NCBI GenBank assembly: GCA_964019425.1
Contig: OZ025844.1
Coordinates: 558,001 to 622,000 of the forward strand
Length of the DNA stretch: 64,000 bases
Reading direction: 5' to 3'
Origin: Flectonema sp. DT1601
Taxonomy: Eukaryota; Euglenozoa; Diplonemea; Diplonemida; Diplonemidae
Of the stretch, positions 10,311 through 20,836 are shown in pieces. The notes beneath the pieces were generated by a model. That model did no database searches. It was not told where the DNA came from and saw nothing but the letters and a program-made list of their open reading frames with translations. A program made the position numbers and the translations under genes. Numbering within the stretch: the first letter of the stretch is position 1; every line of letters begins with the position of its first letter.

Positions 10311-12797
10311 ATGCTCCGCCGTGGGTTGAGTCAGCAGTTGAGATGGAAAAGTGATTTACCGAGTCACGCGAAAGTAGTAGTCGTAGGAGGAGGTATTATT
10401 GGAAATAGTGTAGCCTATCATCTGACAAAGGAAGGATGGAATGATGTTGTTGTATTAGAAAAAGGTACTCCAACATGTGGAACTACATGGCATGCCGCTG
10501 GATTAATTGGACAACTGAGAGGAACTAGTCAAGAGACAGCTTTATCAAAGATGGGAGCAGAGACGTTCAGAAGACTGTTAGAAGAGACTGGTCAGGACAC
10601 TGGATTCAAACAACACGGTAGTATCACCCTTTCACGTTGTCCTGACAGAACAACTCTGCTAAAGAGAAACGCTGCTAGAGCTGAGTGTTTTGGTATTGAC
10701 GCTTCAATTATCTCACCCGAAGAAGCAGCTGCTAAGTTCCCAACAATAGATCCAAGTATTTTCGAATGTGCACTTTGGCTACCAAACGACGGTGTTGCTT
10801 CACCAACTGACGTGACAAACGCTTTCATGAAAGGAGCCAAACAAAATGGTGCGAAGATAATTGAGCAAACCAGAGTAACTGGATTTGTTAAAAACAAACG
10901 AAACGGTCGTATCGAAGGAGTAGAAACATCAAAAGGTTCCATCGGATGTGATTATGTTATAAATTGCAGCGGACTTTGGAGCAATCAAATTGGAAAGATG
11001 GCAGGCGTCTGCGTTCCCCTACACGCCTGCGAACATTTTTATGTCGTCACAGACAAACTTGAAGGAATCCACGGTAAGGTACCAGTACTACGTGATCCTG
11101 ATCAGCAAGCTTACTACAGAGAATGGGGTGGTGGAATTGTTGTTGGTGGATTTGAATTAAACGCCAAGCCATGTTTTCTCAAAGGACCTCCTGAAGACTT
11201 CGAGTTCCAACTTCTGGAAGATGACTTTGAGCACTTCTATCCAGTTATTGAGGGAGCTTTTGAAGCCATGCCTGTCCTTCAGAATACTAAAATCCGAGAG
11301 ATGGTAAATGGACCTGAATCCTTCACACCTGATAATCAATATATTTTAGGTGAGTCACCTGAATGTTCAAACTTTTGGGTTGCTGCTGGAATGAACAGTT
11401 CTGGTATCGCATCTAGTACAGGAGCTGGATGGGCTCTAGCCAAGTGGATGACTCATCCAATGCAACAGCCACCATTTGACTTATCGGCTGTAGACATAAA
11501 ACGATTTGGACACTTCGCGAATTCTCAAAATTTTGTAAGAACTCGATCAACAGAAACACTCGGTAATCACTACACTATCCCATACCCAAGAGGTGAAGGA
11601 CAACTGGGTAGGCCACTGAGAGTATCTCCTTTATACAAATCTTTTAAACAGAGTGGTGCTGTCTTTGGAAATAAATTCGGTTGGGAGCGTGTTAATTACT
11701 TCAACACTGAAACCCTTAAATCAGACGGCATTCCTTCATTTCAAAAACCATCTTGGCAAGCTGTCGTTGATGCTGAGGTTATTCACACAACAGAAAAGTG
11801 CAGCATATTCGATGTTTCGTCTTTTGCTAAATTTACGGTTCAGGGGAAGGATGCAGAAACGTTTTGTAAATTCGTTTGTGGAGACGTAGACATAGATATC
11901 AATGGTGTTGCCTACACTTCTATACTAAATGAAGAGGGTGGCTACATCAGTGATGTTACAGTCACCAGAACTGCATTTGATTGTTACTACATCGTATCTC
12001 CTACTTCACATGCTACTAAAGACTTGTCTTTCTTAAGACAAAAAGCATCAAAATATAACTACAGCGTTGGTATTGTTGATGTGACAAGTGCCACGGGAGT
12101 TCTCGCAGTACAGGGTCCTCTGAGTAATAAAGTGTTGTCTGAGCAGTGTGGATCTCCTAAACCTTTTGACTTTGAGTCAATAAAACCAAATCAGTCGGAG
12201 ATAATAGAAATTGGAAATCACGCGGTCAGAGCAACTCGTATTTCGTATGTTGGACAGCTGGGAGTTGAATTGCACTGTCCGATTGAACAGTTTCAAAGTG
12301 TTTATGAAACGCTAATCTCTCATCCTGAAGCAAACAACGCTGGATACTACTGCATTGAAGCACTACGAGTAGCTGCGGGATACCGAGCATGGGGTCACGA
12401 GATGTCAAGTGACGACACCCCATTACACGCTGGAACTTCATTTGCGTTTAATTTCAATAACCGAAACGGAATTTCCGGATCAACCATTCATGAATTAAAA
12501 GAAAAGGGTGTTAGTAACCTGAAATCGAGAATTATTGGTGTCCGTATGCCGAGGGATTCGAATATTACGTTGTGGGGTGGTGAGACACTTCAATTGGATG
12601 GAAAAACTGTTGGCTACTTAACTTCAGGAGCATACGTCAAAACTTTATCAGCCTCTGCGGGTCTCGCTACTGTCAAACATCAAGGATTACCTCTTAACAA
12701 CTCGTTCTTAAAGTCTGGTAAATGGACTGTTAACGTTGCTGGTGATATTCACCCCATCCACGTCTCTTTTAAGGCCCCTCGTGATATGGATGTTTAG
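10311..12797 (+). CDS. Mitochondrial sarcosine/dimethylglycine dehydrogenase family protein
   Basis: 828 residues, the usual length for SARDH/DMGDH. Residues 1-15 (MLRRGLSQQLRWKS) look like a mitochondrial targeting peptide. A dinucleotide-binding VVVVGGGIIGNSVAYHL follows at about 22, then the FAD oxidoreductase domain to about 400. TTWHAAGLIGQLRG near 58 contains the His to which this family covalently links FAD. GPESFTPDNQYILGE near 340 is typical of the family. Residues 410-820 are the folate-binding GcvT-like half (FDVSSFAKFTVQG; GYISDVTVTR; EALRVAAGYRAWGHE). The enzyme removes a methyl group from an N-methylglycine and passes it to tetrahydrofolate. QLRGTS resembles sarcosine dehydrogenase more than DMGDH, but the substrate cannot be fixed from sequence. 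It is intronless; an acceptor lies 19 bases upstream. Confidence 0.92.
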   Translation: MLRRGLSQQLRWKSDLPSHAKVVVVGGGIIGNSVAYHLTKEGWNDVVVLEKGTPTCGTTWHAAGLIGQLRGTSQETALSKMGAETFRRLLEETGQDTGFKQHGSITLSRCPDRTTLLKRNAARAECFGIDASIISPEEAAAKFPTIDPSIFECALWLPNDGVASPTDVTNAFMKGAKQNGAKIIEQTRVTGFVKNKRNGRIEGVETSKGSIGCDYVINCSGLWSNQIGKMAGVCVPLHACEHFYVVTDKLEGIHGKVPVLRDPDQQAYYREWGGGIVVGGFELNAKPCFLKGPPEDFEFQLLEDDFEHFYPVIEGAFEAMPVLQNTKIREMVNGPESFTPDNQYILGESPECSNFWVAAGMNSSGIASSTGAGWALAKWMTHPMQQPPFDLSAVDIKRFGHFANSQNFVRTRSTETLGNHYTIPYPRGEGQLGRPLRVSPLYKSFKQSGAVFGNKFGWERVNYFNTETLKSDGIPSFQKPSWQAVVDAEVIHTTEKCSIFDVSSFAKFTVQGKDAETFCKFVCGDVDIDINGVAYTSILNEEGGYISDVTVTRTAFDCYYIVSPTSHATKDLSFLRQKASKYNYSVGIVDVTSATGVLAVQGPLSNKVLSEQCGSPKPFDFESIKPNQSEIIEIGNHAVRATRISYVGQLGVELHCPIEQFQSVYETLISHPEANNAGYYCIEALRVAAGYRAWGHEMSSDDTPLHAGTSFAFNFNNRNGISGSTIHELKEKGVSNLKSRIIGVRMPRDSNITLWGGETLQLDGKTVGYLTSGAYVKTLSASAGLATVKHQGLPLNNSFLKSGKWTVNVAGDIHPIHVSFKAPRDMDV

Positions 12798-13757
12798 AGA
12801 GCGCTGCGAGTTTTTTTTTTTCCCGTTTCCTGAAGCCCATTTGATGATTAATTCTTGCTTTATCTGAAGCCTACAGGAGGGAGAAAAAAAAAAAAAAAAT
12901 AAACGTTTCTGTTTTTTGTGTGGATCCATCCTAAGTGTGTTTTTATTGGCGACTTTTTTTTTTTGCGCCCTTTTTAGTCATTTTTTTTGCTCTCCCGTCC
13001 TTCGGTGCGATACATTCTTACACGATAGAAAACGGGTTTACAATCCAGTTTTTTTTTTTTTTTTTGTTTCATTATTTATGGTACTTAGCAAACAACATGC
13101 CACCGCCTACACGTGGTCGCCGTTTTTTTTTGTTTTTATCATCGGTGGCATATGAACAATTTACCGCTGATGAATAACTGTATATAATCTCAGTTAATAA
13201 AAAAAATGACGATGTGTTGCGTGCGCTGTGTTGGAAGATGGTTTATCCTCTCTTCGCTGGAGTGGATGTTTATTTTTTTTGTACCGACGTAGTCGGAGAA
13301 AAAAACTATTCAGATTGAAAGCCGTTATTTCTTATGGTCATGATCTATTTCCCCAGCGGGGACAGGATTTTCTGTCTGCGTTCAGCGAAATATAAGGCTA
13401 ATCTGAAGAGTTTTTTTTTTTTTTTTGAAAAATAAACCTAATCGTCTACCTGGCCTTCAACGGGTTAGAGACATGCGAACGTACTTGAAGGGAAGAAAAA
13501 AAAAAGTTTTTTTTTCAAAAACAATAACAATAGTCATAAAACTAGTGTACTAATAATTTAAATTATCTGGTTGTGTAGTAAAAGTGTAATAAGTAAAAAA
13601 AAAAAAAAAAAAAAAAGTAATTCATTAACGTTTCTTTTGTTTACTTTTTTTTTCACATCCTTTTTTTTTTTTTTTTTTTTGTTTGCTGCTATACTGGCAA
13701 AAGGTCAAAAAAATGGATCTGCCGCAAACCTCCTTTGCAGGGCAGCAGATTCTTATT

Positions 13758-13810
<53 letters not shown>

Positions 13811-14554
13811 CTGTAAAGAAACGTACTCGGCTTTGCGACTATAATCTAAAACAGACGACAACATTCACTGTGTTGGGTCTCACAGATTATGTTGTATTAA
13901 TATTAGCGCTGCATTACACGTGAAGGAAACTATCGTTGTCACTTCGGTCTTTTCTTTTAACTGTTGCATTTTATTGTTCTTTTTTTTTTTTTCCCGTTTT
14001 ATTCTGATCATGCAAAAAAAAAAAAAAAATAGTTGTCATATTACACTGTTGGCTGTTAGTTAACATTATTTGATTCCGATTACCGTGGCACTCTTCTTCT
14101 TGTTTTAATAATTCTTTCAAGTTCTGTATTGACGAGTCGATCTTTTGCGTGAAAAACGCTGGGAAAAACGACTTTTTGCAGACCTGCTTCCGCTCTATCT
14201 TTCTGCCTCTCCTTGTCTACATGTTAATCGCTTTTTTTTTTTTTTTTTTTTTTTTTGCATGTTTCTTTTTTTAAAAAATTAATGTCTTCTGTGTTCAAAC
14301 TGATTTCAGCTTTTTTTAAAGTTAAGTGATACGCGTTTGATTACCCCCAAAAAATTATTGTAGCCTTCTTATAATCAAATTTCGTATCTTGTTGACTGAA
14401 CTGCCACGTGCGCAGTTTATACTAACCTCTCTTTTAACTTGCAAACATCTTATATTGGGTGTTTCTTTTTTTTATTTATTTATTTTTTTTTTTTATCCGC
14501 TCGTGTAGTTGTGTTGTAATTTTCGTCGTCGTTAATCAAATCACATTGTCACAG
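12798..14554. other. AT-rich spacer with TC microsatellite
   Basis: About 1.75 kb with no supportable gene. Open frames are F- and K-rich readings of homopolymers. It contains the (TC)23 tract at 13761-13807 and ends with the acceptor CATTGTCACAG (AG 14553-14554). Confidence 0.6.
13761..13807 (+). repeat. (TC)n microsatellite, about 23 units
   Basis: A perfect dinucleotide run. It creates meaningless open frames of repeated S and L or R and E on the two strands. Confidence 0.95.
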
Positions 14555-14570
14555 TAAAGAAGTATATTCT

Positions 14571-15691
14571 ATGAATACCTCCAGAGGAAGGGGACGGGGT
14601 GTACAAAGAGGTGGTGACAGAAACACAAGAAGTAGTCTACCATCAAGAGGTGGAGCAGGTGGAAAGGGAGGCAATAAGGGAAGAGGAGGAGGAGGAGGAA
14701 GATACGGAGGAGAACAACACCACGATGAAAATGATTTGGTTGCCCTTATAAAGAGTGCTCAGAGGTCCTGTAAAACGTGGGCAGCAGGATGGCAACAGTA
14801 CTGCGCTGATTACGGTGGTGGTACTACTGATCCATCAAGACACACGCAATCTTACATAATGCAGGCTATTGCTGAGTTAGGTCTTCCAAAAGGAAGTGCT
14901 AAAGAAAAGTTTGTTGAGGAAGTAAAGGCAATTCAGAAAACATCTGAAGCCCATCGCAAACAATGGACAGACTACTGCGACGAACACGGTGATGGAACTT
15001 ACGATCCGAACTTTTACGACGAAGCATTCCTACGTCAGGCTCTAACGATCTTAGAAACAGCCAAGGAACGTGTCAGCAGACGTGTCGGTGGTGACTCCCT
15101 CCCCCAACTAGTAGAAGCAGTTAAACTACTTCAGAGAAACACTAACCCCGTATACCGCGCAGCATGGGAGGAATATTGTCAGGAATGGGGTGGAATGCTT
15201 GATCCAAACCTTTACTCTGCTTCTCAATTAACAGCAGGACTCGACTTTATGGATAATTCTGTGAACCTAGTACGTCGTATTAAAGAAATATCAAAGCGAA
15301 AGCGTGACAAGTGGGTCTCCTACTGTGACGATCACGGTGACTGTGTCTACGATCCTATTCTTCACAACACTGAATTCCTCAGAGATGCATTTGAATTCCT
15401 GACTGGAGAACAGTTTGGTCGTAGCAGCGTTTATATTACTCGGAAGATTAGACGAATTCAAAAGTCAGATCCTGATGCTTCATCCGCTTGGAAAGATTAC
15501 TGTGATGAACATGGAGGTGGCATCTACGACCCTGCCAGACAAACAGAAGAGTTCCTCGAAAAAGCTGCGAAGCACCTCAGGTTTGTATCCAACACACTTT
15601 TGAACTTAATGAATGAGCTTTACTTGTCGAATGATCCGTAGGAAGAAAAAAAAAAAAAATAAACAGCGAGAAATTCCCAGACAAGTTCTAA
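14571..15691 (+). CDS. RGG-rich protein with five WxxYC...DP repeats
   Basis: Exon 1 (14571-15580) and a short exon 2 (15667-15691) join in phase, giving AAKHLSEKFPDKF and a stop, about 344 residues. Reading through the donor instead ends at 15641. Residues 1-52 are rich in RG/GGR, as in RNA-binding proteins. Five copies of a roughly 58-residue unit follow, with a core like WKDYCDEHGGGIYDP and then a helix FLEKAAKHL. Cores start near residues 67, 123, 194, 242 and 299. The Trp, Tyr, Cys, Gly and Asp-Pro recur in all five. I recall similar YCDxxG-DP repeats in other protist RNA-binding proteins but cannot name the family. A role in RNA handling is inference from the RGG region. An acceptor lies 16 bases before the ATG. 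Confidence 0.75.
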
Positions 15692-16204
15692 GCCACTCCG
15701 AGAGCCGCAATAACTTGAATGGTTGCAAACCTAGTAAATGCGAGTAGTTTTTTTTTTGAAAAAAAAAAAGAAAAAAAAAACGACAGAAAAACAACAAAAA
15801 ATACCAAAAAAAAAAAAAAATACCAAAAAAAAAAAAAAAGAAGAAGAATTCCGAGGTAAACCCAGAACGAGTAACTACAATGCAGCATGAGATTTGCCAA
15901 AAAAAAAAATTGAAAAAAAAAAAAAAAAAAAAGTTCTAAGAAACGGAAAGCCTAAGGAGAAAAACCGGTTTACGCAGTACACACAAAATATCTCAGGTGC
16001 CTAATTAGTGTTTTAGTTTTTTTTTTTTTTTTTATTAACAAACGAGCGCTTATTTGCGTGTTCTAACCTGCATGATGATTTCTTACTGTGTTATTCAAGT
16101 ACCCCAAAGAAACGCTTCAATTCTTTTATATTATATGCAGGAATACACAGTTACTTCAATAAAGGAATAACGCAACTGATTTATCATTTTACTATTTTCA
16201 CCAG
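15692..16204. other. A-rich spacer
   Basis: Dominated by A runs, including two copies of TACC followed by long A tracts near 15800-15840. No gene seen. It ends in the acceptor ATTTTCACCAG (AG 16203-16204). Confidence 0.6.
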
Positions 16205-16242
16205 GCGGAAAAAAACAAACAATTTTTGAATCGTGTTGTAAT

Positions 16243-17271
16243 ATGATAGCAAAACGTTCTTTAAGTGATCGCGATAATGAAGATACTAACAGCGTTCCTG
16301 TAGAGACGGTTCAAAAAACATATACACGAAAGAATGTAATGAGATCTGCTTATTTAATTATTGATGCTGGCGATGATTTTAATAGAAGAGACTTATTGCC
16401 TGATAGGCAAACGAATATAGTTGAAGTAGGAACTGGTTTTATAAAAAGATTTTTTGATAACAGTCCATTAGGAAATCTCGGATTGGTAGTGACAAGAGAA
16501 GGTATTGCTGAGAGGATATGCGGTCTTCAGGTGTCTGGAGATGAAATAATAACTAAATTTAAAAAAGCGTTAACTCAAACAGGGGGATCAGGTTCGCCGA
16601 GCTTGCAAAATGCGATTACGATGGCGATGACAGAACTGAATGAACAACCACCTCTGTCTCTGCGAGAACTTATCATAATATGGAATACGATGGGGACTTC
16701 TGACAGGGGTGATATTTATGACACGATATCAACACTCGCTGATTCAGAAATTAAATGCACCATTCTCGGTATTGGTGGACACGTTCAAATATTATCACTC
16801 CTGGCTAGTAAAACATCTGGAGAGTATGTTGTTCCGAAACACGAGTCTCATTTTAAAGAATTATTTTATGGATTCGCTAATCCATCTGACGTTAAGATCA
16901 ATGCAGGTCAGGCAGTAAAAACTTCATTAATCCCGATGGGGTTTCCAAAAGCAACTGTTGATCAGCTGTCAGGAAATCTGTTTTATGAATGCCCTCAGTG
17001 TTCTGAGGAAGTTCGTACACTTCCGTGTCTTTGTCAGACCTGTCGAATAACATTATCATCATCCTCTCACGTTTCACGATCTTACTTTAGTTTGTTTCCT
17101 CCTCCACCTGCTGTTGGTGCGATAGCGTCGTCAACGATTAAGATCAGTTGTCCAGCTTGTAATCAACTTACTACTAAAACTTTAACTTGTAGTGAATGCA
17201 CGTCACAGTTTTGTCAACACTGTTTTGAATTTATGCAAAATACCCTTCATTATTGTATTGGTTGTCAGTAG
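16243..17271 (+). CDS. GTF2H2: TFIIH subunit p44 / SSL1
   Basis: 342 residues, a little shorter than animal and yeast p44. Residues 35-225 are the von Willebrand A-like fold: SAYLIIDAGDDFNRRD in place of the usual DxSxxM start, then LGNLGLVVTREGIAE, SLQNAITMAM and CTILGIGGHVQILSLLA. The C-terminal third is the zinc region: CPQCSEEVRTLPCLCQTC, then CPACNQL, TCSECTSQFCQHC and HYCIGC, matching the C4/RING-like fingers of SSL1. p44 binds and stimulates the XPD helicase in TFIIH, for transcription start and nucleotide excision repair. The metal-ion motif of true vWA domains is changed, as in other p44 proteins. It is intronless; an acceptor lies 38 bases before the ATG. Confidence 0.93.
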   Translation: MIAKRSLSDRDNEDTNSVPVETVQKTYTRKNVMRSAYLIIDAGDDFNRRDLLPDRQTNIVEVGTGFIKRFFDNSPLGNLGLVVTREGIAERICGLQVSGDEIITKFKKALTQTGGSGSPSLQNAITMAMTELNEQPPLSLRELIIIWNTMGTSDRGDIYDTISTLADSEIKCTILGIGGHVQILSLLASKTSGEYVVPKHESHFKELFYGFANPSDVKINAGQAVKTSLIPMGFPKATVDQLSGNLFYECPQCSEEVRTLPCLCQTCRITLSSSSHVSRSYFSLFPPPPAVGAIASSTIKISCPACNQLTTKTLTCSECTSQFCQHCFEFMQNTLHYCIGCQ

Positions 17272-17545
17272 CCACCTAATAAAGTGTGCAAGAATTCTCT
17301 TTTTTTTGACGACCCCCTCAGCTTCTGAATCACCGCAAGTATCGTTTATTTTCCTTTCACGATTAGGTGTGGATGTGTAACCACACTCTGTTGGTATTTA
17401 TTTATCTAATCTTGCTTTCGGTTTAATCTCAACCGATCAGTGATTGATACGATTGTCATTCATAAACCCCGTCTTAAGGGATTGTTACCTCCGGTGTGTG
17501 TTTTGATTCGCATTAACATTTTCCTTTACACAGTCCACAGTCCAA

Positions 17546-19339
17546 ATGGGAGAAAGCGTTACAGATCAGTGTGAGCAGTCGACCTCGCAGTCTGGTGACT
17601 TAGAGCGGAAGGCCAGCGTTCCAACTGGAGAAAAGCAATGGGTCTTCGATGCTACAGTAATAAGCAGCGATAATGACGAGAGTCAAAGTGAAAATCCGCT
17701 TCGAATTCCAAGTCCGAGTCCTGGTGCCGTCTCAAGAATGAAAAGACCAACACGAGAAGTACTCGCATCAGTCGATCATATTTTTAATTTGAGAGATGCT
17801 CACAAGAAAGTAAAATCAAGAATTCATAACATAGCTGGATCCTTATTAGAAAACCAATGCCCAGTACCTGAACTAATGATATTCTACTCTTACCTTCAGG
17901 CGTTGTTATCGACAATGATGACTCCAATTGCTGGATTTGCAGAAGGAAAAGAACAACCCGACAATCCAATAGTAATGATGTTGGAACCATCAGTCATTAA
18001 CGATACGATTGCCGCAGCTAAAGTATCACTAAAATCATTTCACGACCATTGCGCGAAGAATAGAACTTTTTTACCGAAATTTGTAAGTCGACGTAAATCA
18101 GCTGCTGCAGCATCACCGGTGATGCATCGTCGTCTTTCATGTCGGGCTTCAATGTTACCGTTACCTCATCGCAATAGTATTTGTTCTGAGGCCCCGGACC
18201 TGACTAAAAGTTTTAGTGAAGCTTTCACAGAAGGACACGTTCAGGCTGATGAAAATAATAAACCAAAACGACGTCCAGACACCAGAATTGATCGAGTTAG
18301 TAGTAGTTCTGCTACCCCTGTAACAACTCCTCGACCGATCAGAGCTTCTTTAGATCCGAATTCCAGTCTTCGAATGGGTCCAACACGAAGCCATTCCATT
18401 TGTGGAGTAACAACCCATCAGATAATGGACACATCACAACTTGATTTGATGCAATACTTTGATATTATAATAGAGACCATCTGCGCTGTTTTGTGTGTTA
18501 AATTTGAACGTCAGCTAATGGAACTGACGATTGACGGTGACGCATCTGGAGTCCGTAGAGCAGCTGAATGGATAGCAGCGAGAATGCTTGATGAACTATA
18601 CAACGATGGTATTGATCCACTACAAGCACTTGATACTCAACTAATGTTGTGTGCTGAAGGATTAGCTTTAGAAGATGGTCAATACGTATGGAGACGAGCC
18701 AGTGTCGTCGATCAGGAGGTGATGGCTGTTGTTTGGGGTATTGATCCTCCAGCTGATATTCTTGATGGATTATTATGCTCAAAAGATCATCATCTATGGT
18801 ATGAGTGGGGTGCATTCGCTCAGCCTGGTATTAGAACTCCTGAAGGACGATTGTATACCTCACCTCGTCTCAACCCTCTTCAGTATCGATACCGGTTAGG
18901 TACTGCGGCTATGGTTGAATCTCTTCAGCTTAGAAATACAAGTCAAACACCATTACGTGCTCCTTCGTTTTTACATGTTCGACCTGGAGAACAGTTGGCT
19001 GGTGATTCTCAGTTTGGAATAACACTCTCAGCCCCACCTGAGGGTTCAGAACATCGGGGAGTCAACGTACCAAAACCACACATCAGACCATCATCATCTG
19101 CTGGAAGAGCATTCCTAGAAGCGAAATACCGCGAGCGGTATGGTGCTGAGGAAGACGACTACGAAGACACGTATGTTGTTACTTTATTCATCTTACGGTT
19201 TTGTACCGTCATTGATACCAACAAAAGAATTTCAAACAGTGACACTGACCTGTACGCCTGGTCATTCGAAGAGGCATTAAAGGCGCAACGAGAGTCAGAA
19301 GGGGCTAGTTACACTAGTTTTGATGATGAGTATGTTTAA
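17546..19339 (+). CDS. Unknown conserved-looking protein with a 69-base in-frame intron
   Basis: The frame is open for 597 codons, but 19171-19239 (GTATGT...TTTCAAACAG) looks like an intron. Removing it leaves about 574 residues and turns a hydrophobic stretch (VVTLFILRFCTVI) into an acidic join DDYEDTDTDLYAWSFEEA. Residues 1-70 and 175-290 are S/P/R-rich and disordered. Residues 75-170 and 295-400 are helical (DLMQYFDIIIETICAVLCVK; AAEWIAARMLDELYNDG). The C-terminus has a helix AFLEAKYRERYGAEEDDYE. No enzyme motif is recognised. Two TFIIH-p44-style acceptors (AG 17532-17533 and 17539-17540) sit just before the ATG, 274 bases after the p44 stop. Confidence 0.75.
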   Translation: MGESVTDQCEQSTSQSGDLERKASVPTGEKQWVFDATVISSDNDESQSENPLRIPSPSPGAVSRMKRPTREVLASVDHIFNLRDAHKKVKSRIHNIAGSLLENQCPVPELMIFYSYLQALLSTMMTPIAGFAEGKEQPDNPIVMMLEPSVINDTIAAAKVSLKSFHDHCAKNRTFLPKFVSRRKSAAAASPVMHRRLSCRASMLPLPHRNSICSEAPDLTKSFSEAFTEGHVQADENNKPKRRPDTRIDRVSSSSATPVTTPRPIRASLDPNSSLRMGPTRSHSICGVTTHQIMDTSQLDLMQYFDIIIETICAVLCVKFERQLMELTIDGDASGVRRAAEWIAARMLDELYNDGIDPLQALDTQLMLCAEGLALEDGQYVWRRASVVDQEVMAVVWGIDPPADILDGLLCSKDHHLWYEWGAFAQPGIRTPEGRLYTSPRLNPLQYRYRLGTAAMVESLQLRNTSQTPLRAPSFLHVRPGEQLAGDSQFGITLSAPPEGSEHRGVNVPKPHIRPSSSAGRAFLEAKYRERYGAEEDDYEDTYVVTLFILRFCTVIDTNKRISNSDTDLYAWSFEEALKAQRESEGASYTSFDDEYV

Positions 19340-19401
19340 TTTTCCTGTTTTACGATTTTATCGCCCAGTTGAAGGGGTTGCTTATCCCAAAGTATCTGAG
19401 A

Positions 19402-19705
19402 GAGGGGAACTAAAACGCAGCTGTCACCCGTACGACTTACCCACTGGGTTCAGCTGTACCTGTCTTTCCCGAGATTTTGTAGACAGTTACTTACTAGCCT
19501 GTCCTGTGTGTGGAACGTGTACTACACGTCTTCTGTATTATTCTCTGACTTCCATAGAAGGGCTGCTCGTGGGTTTTCTGTTATCACCGGAAATGATAAT
19601 CGAATGCTTCCTCAAGTGCGAGTGTTTTGAGTGAGGGGAACTAAAACGCAGCTGTCACCCGTACGACTTACCCACTGGGTTCAGCTGTACCTGTCTTTCC
19701 CGAGA
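19402..19705 (+). repeat. 73-base direct repeat, two copies 231 bases apart
   Basis: The copies at 19402-19474 and 19633-19705 (starting at GAGGGGAACTAAAACGCAG) are almost identical and run to TTTCCCGAGA. The first lies just after the stop of the preceding gene, in its likely 3' UTR. Confidence 0.9.
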
Positions 19706-20217
19706 GGTTTCTGGTCAAAGGTTCCCTATGATTGCAATTGATTAGCAATCGAGGAGAAAAAAAAAAAAAAAAAAAAAAACAGGAAAACTGACAAGTGCTG
19801 CTGTGTTGTTTCATAAGATATTTGATTACTGTTACGGTTAATTCACATCTTTAAACCGCACTGTAGCATCACGTACTAGGAATTTCTAGTTATATTTTTT
19901 TTTTGTGCGAACAAATTTTCGTTTTCTTTTTTTTTTTTTTATTAACCCTCATTTTTGATAGTGAGAGAATCTCCCACACTTTCCCAAATCCATAAGAATC
20001 TTCTTGTTGTTTAGTTTTTTTTTTCCCCCTTATTCTCTCACAATCCCGATTTCATTTTTGTTATGTTTTCGTTTCTTCAATTCGTTTTTTTGTGCTTGCA
20101 TACAAGCGTTTATTTAATGAGGAGTAGCATTTTTATTATTATTATTATTATTTTTTTTTTTCTTCTCCCCTTCTGTCTGTAAAGTCTTTAATTTTTTTTC
20201 AAAGGGAAATGTGGGTA

Positions 20218-20836
20218 GATTAGAGTGAAAGGTTCCTATCCATTAGTTGATAGTACAGTAAATCCTCAAATGGACCCAACTCAACCAATTCAGAAATAAA
20301 CGCTCTGCGGAGCTATCGTGTCGGGGTAGTTTTTGTTTGTTTTTAGCTACGATTAGAGTGAAAGGTTCCTATCCATTAGTTGATAGTACAGTAAATCCTC
20401 AAATGGACCCAACTCAACCAATTCAGAAATAAACGCTCTGCGGAGCTGGTAGTTTTTGTTTGTTTTTAGATACTACGAAATAGTGAAATGGAAGAATTCA
20501 GATAAGCCGTTCATTTTTTTTCTTCTTTTTTTTTCCCTTCTGTCTTGTAAAGTCTTTTTTAATTTTTATCCTTTAAAAAAAAGAATAGGGTAAAACCTAT
20601 TTTTTTTTTTTCAAAAGGGGAAGCGTGGGTATAGATTACTCACAGTTACTGGTAGCGATATAACTGTTACCCCCCCCTGTTGAGCTTTTCCTGGCTTTTT
20701 GGCTTCCTATGCTTCGTTAACAAATAAATAAATAATTAGGGTGAAAGCTCCCTATCTAACTCAACCAGTTCAGAAATGGACTCTCTGCGGAGCTATCATG
20801 TCAGGGTAGTTTTTTTTTTTTATTGTTTTTAGCTAT
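20218..20836 (+). repeat. 133-base repeat: two tandem copies and a third diverged copy
   Basis: Copy 1 (20218-20350) and copy 2 (20351 to about 20473) share GATTAGAGTGAAAGGTTCC to TTTTTGTTTGTTTTTAG. Copy 2 lacks 11 bases after CTCTGCGGAGCT. Copy 3 (about 20736-20836) lacks an internal block of about 40 bases and has scattered changes. The flank CTTCTGTCT(T)GTAAAGTCTTT also recurs (20171 and 20538), so the duplicated unit was once larger. Confidence 0.85.

Noticed and set aside
12916-13177. Overlapping hydrophobic open frames on the + strand
   Set aside because: They are T-run readings (long F/L stretches) with no acceptor-ATG arrangement and two competing frames; nothing protein-like.
13571-13864. 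Open frames with long SLSLSL or REREREE runs
   Set aside because: They only translate the (TC)23 microsatellite.
19320-19634. 104-codon frame overlapping the end of the preceding gene
   Set aside because: It starts inside the previous coding region, runs through one copy of the 73-base repeat, and has no acceptor of its own. It is likely 3' UTR.
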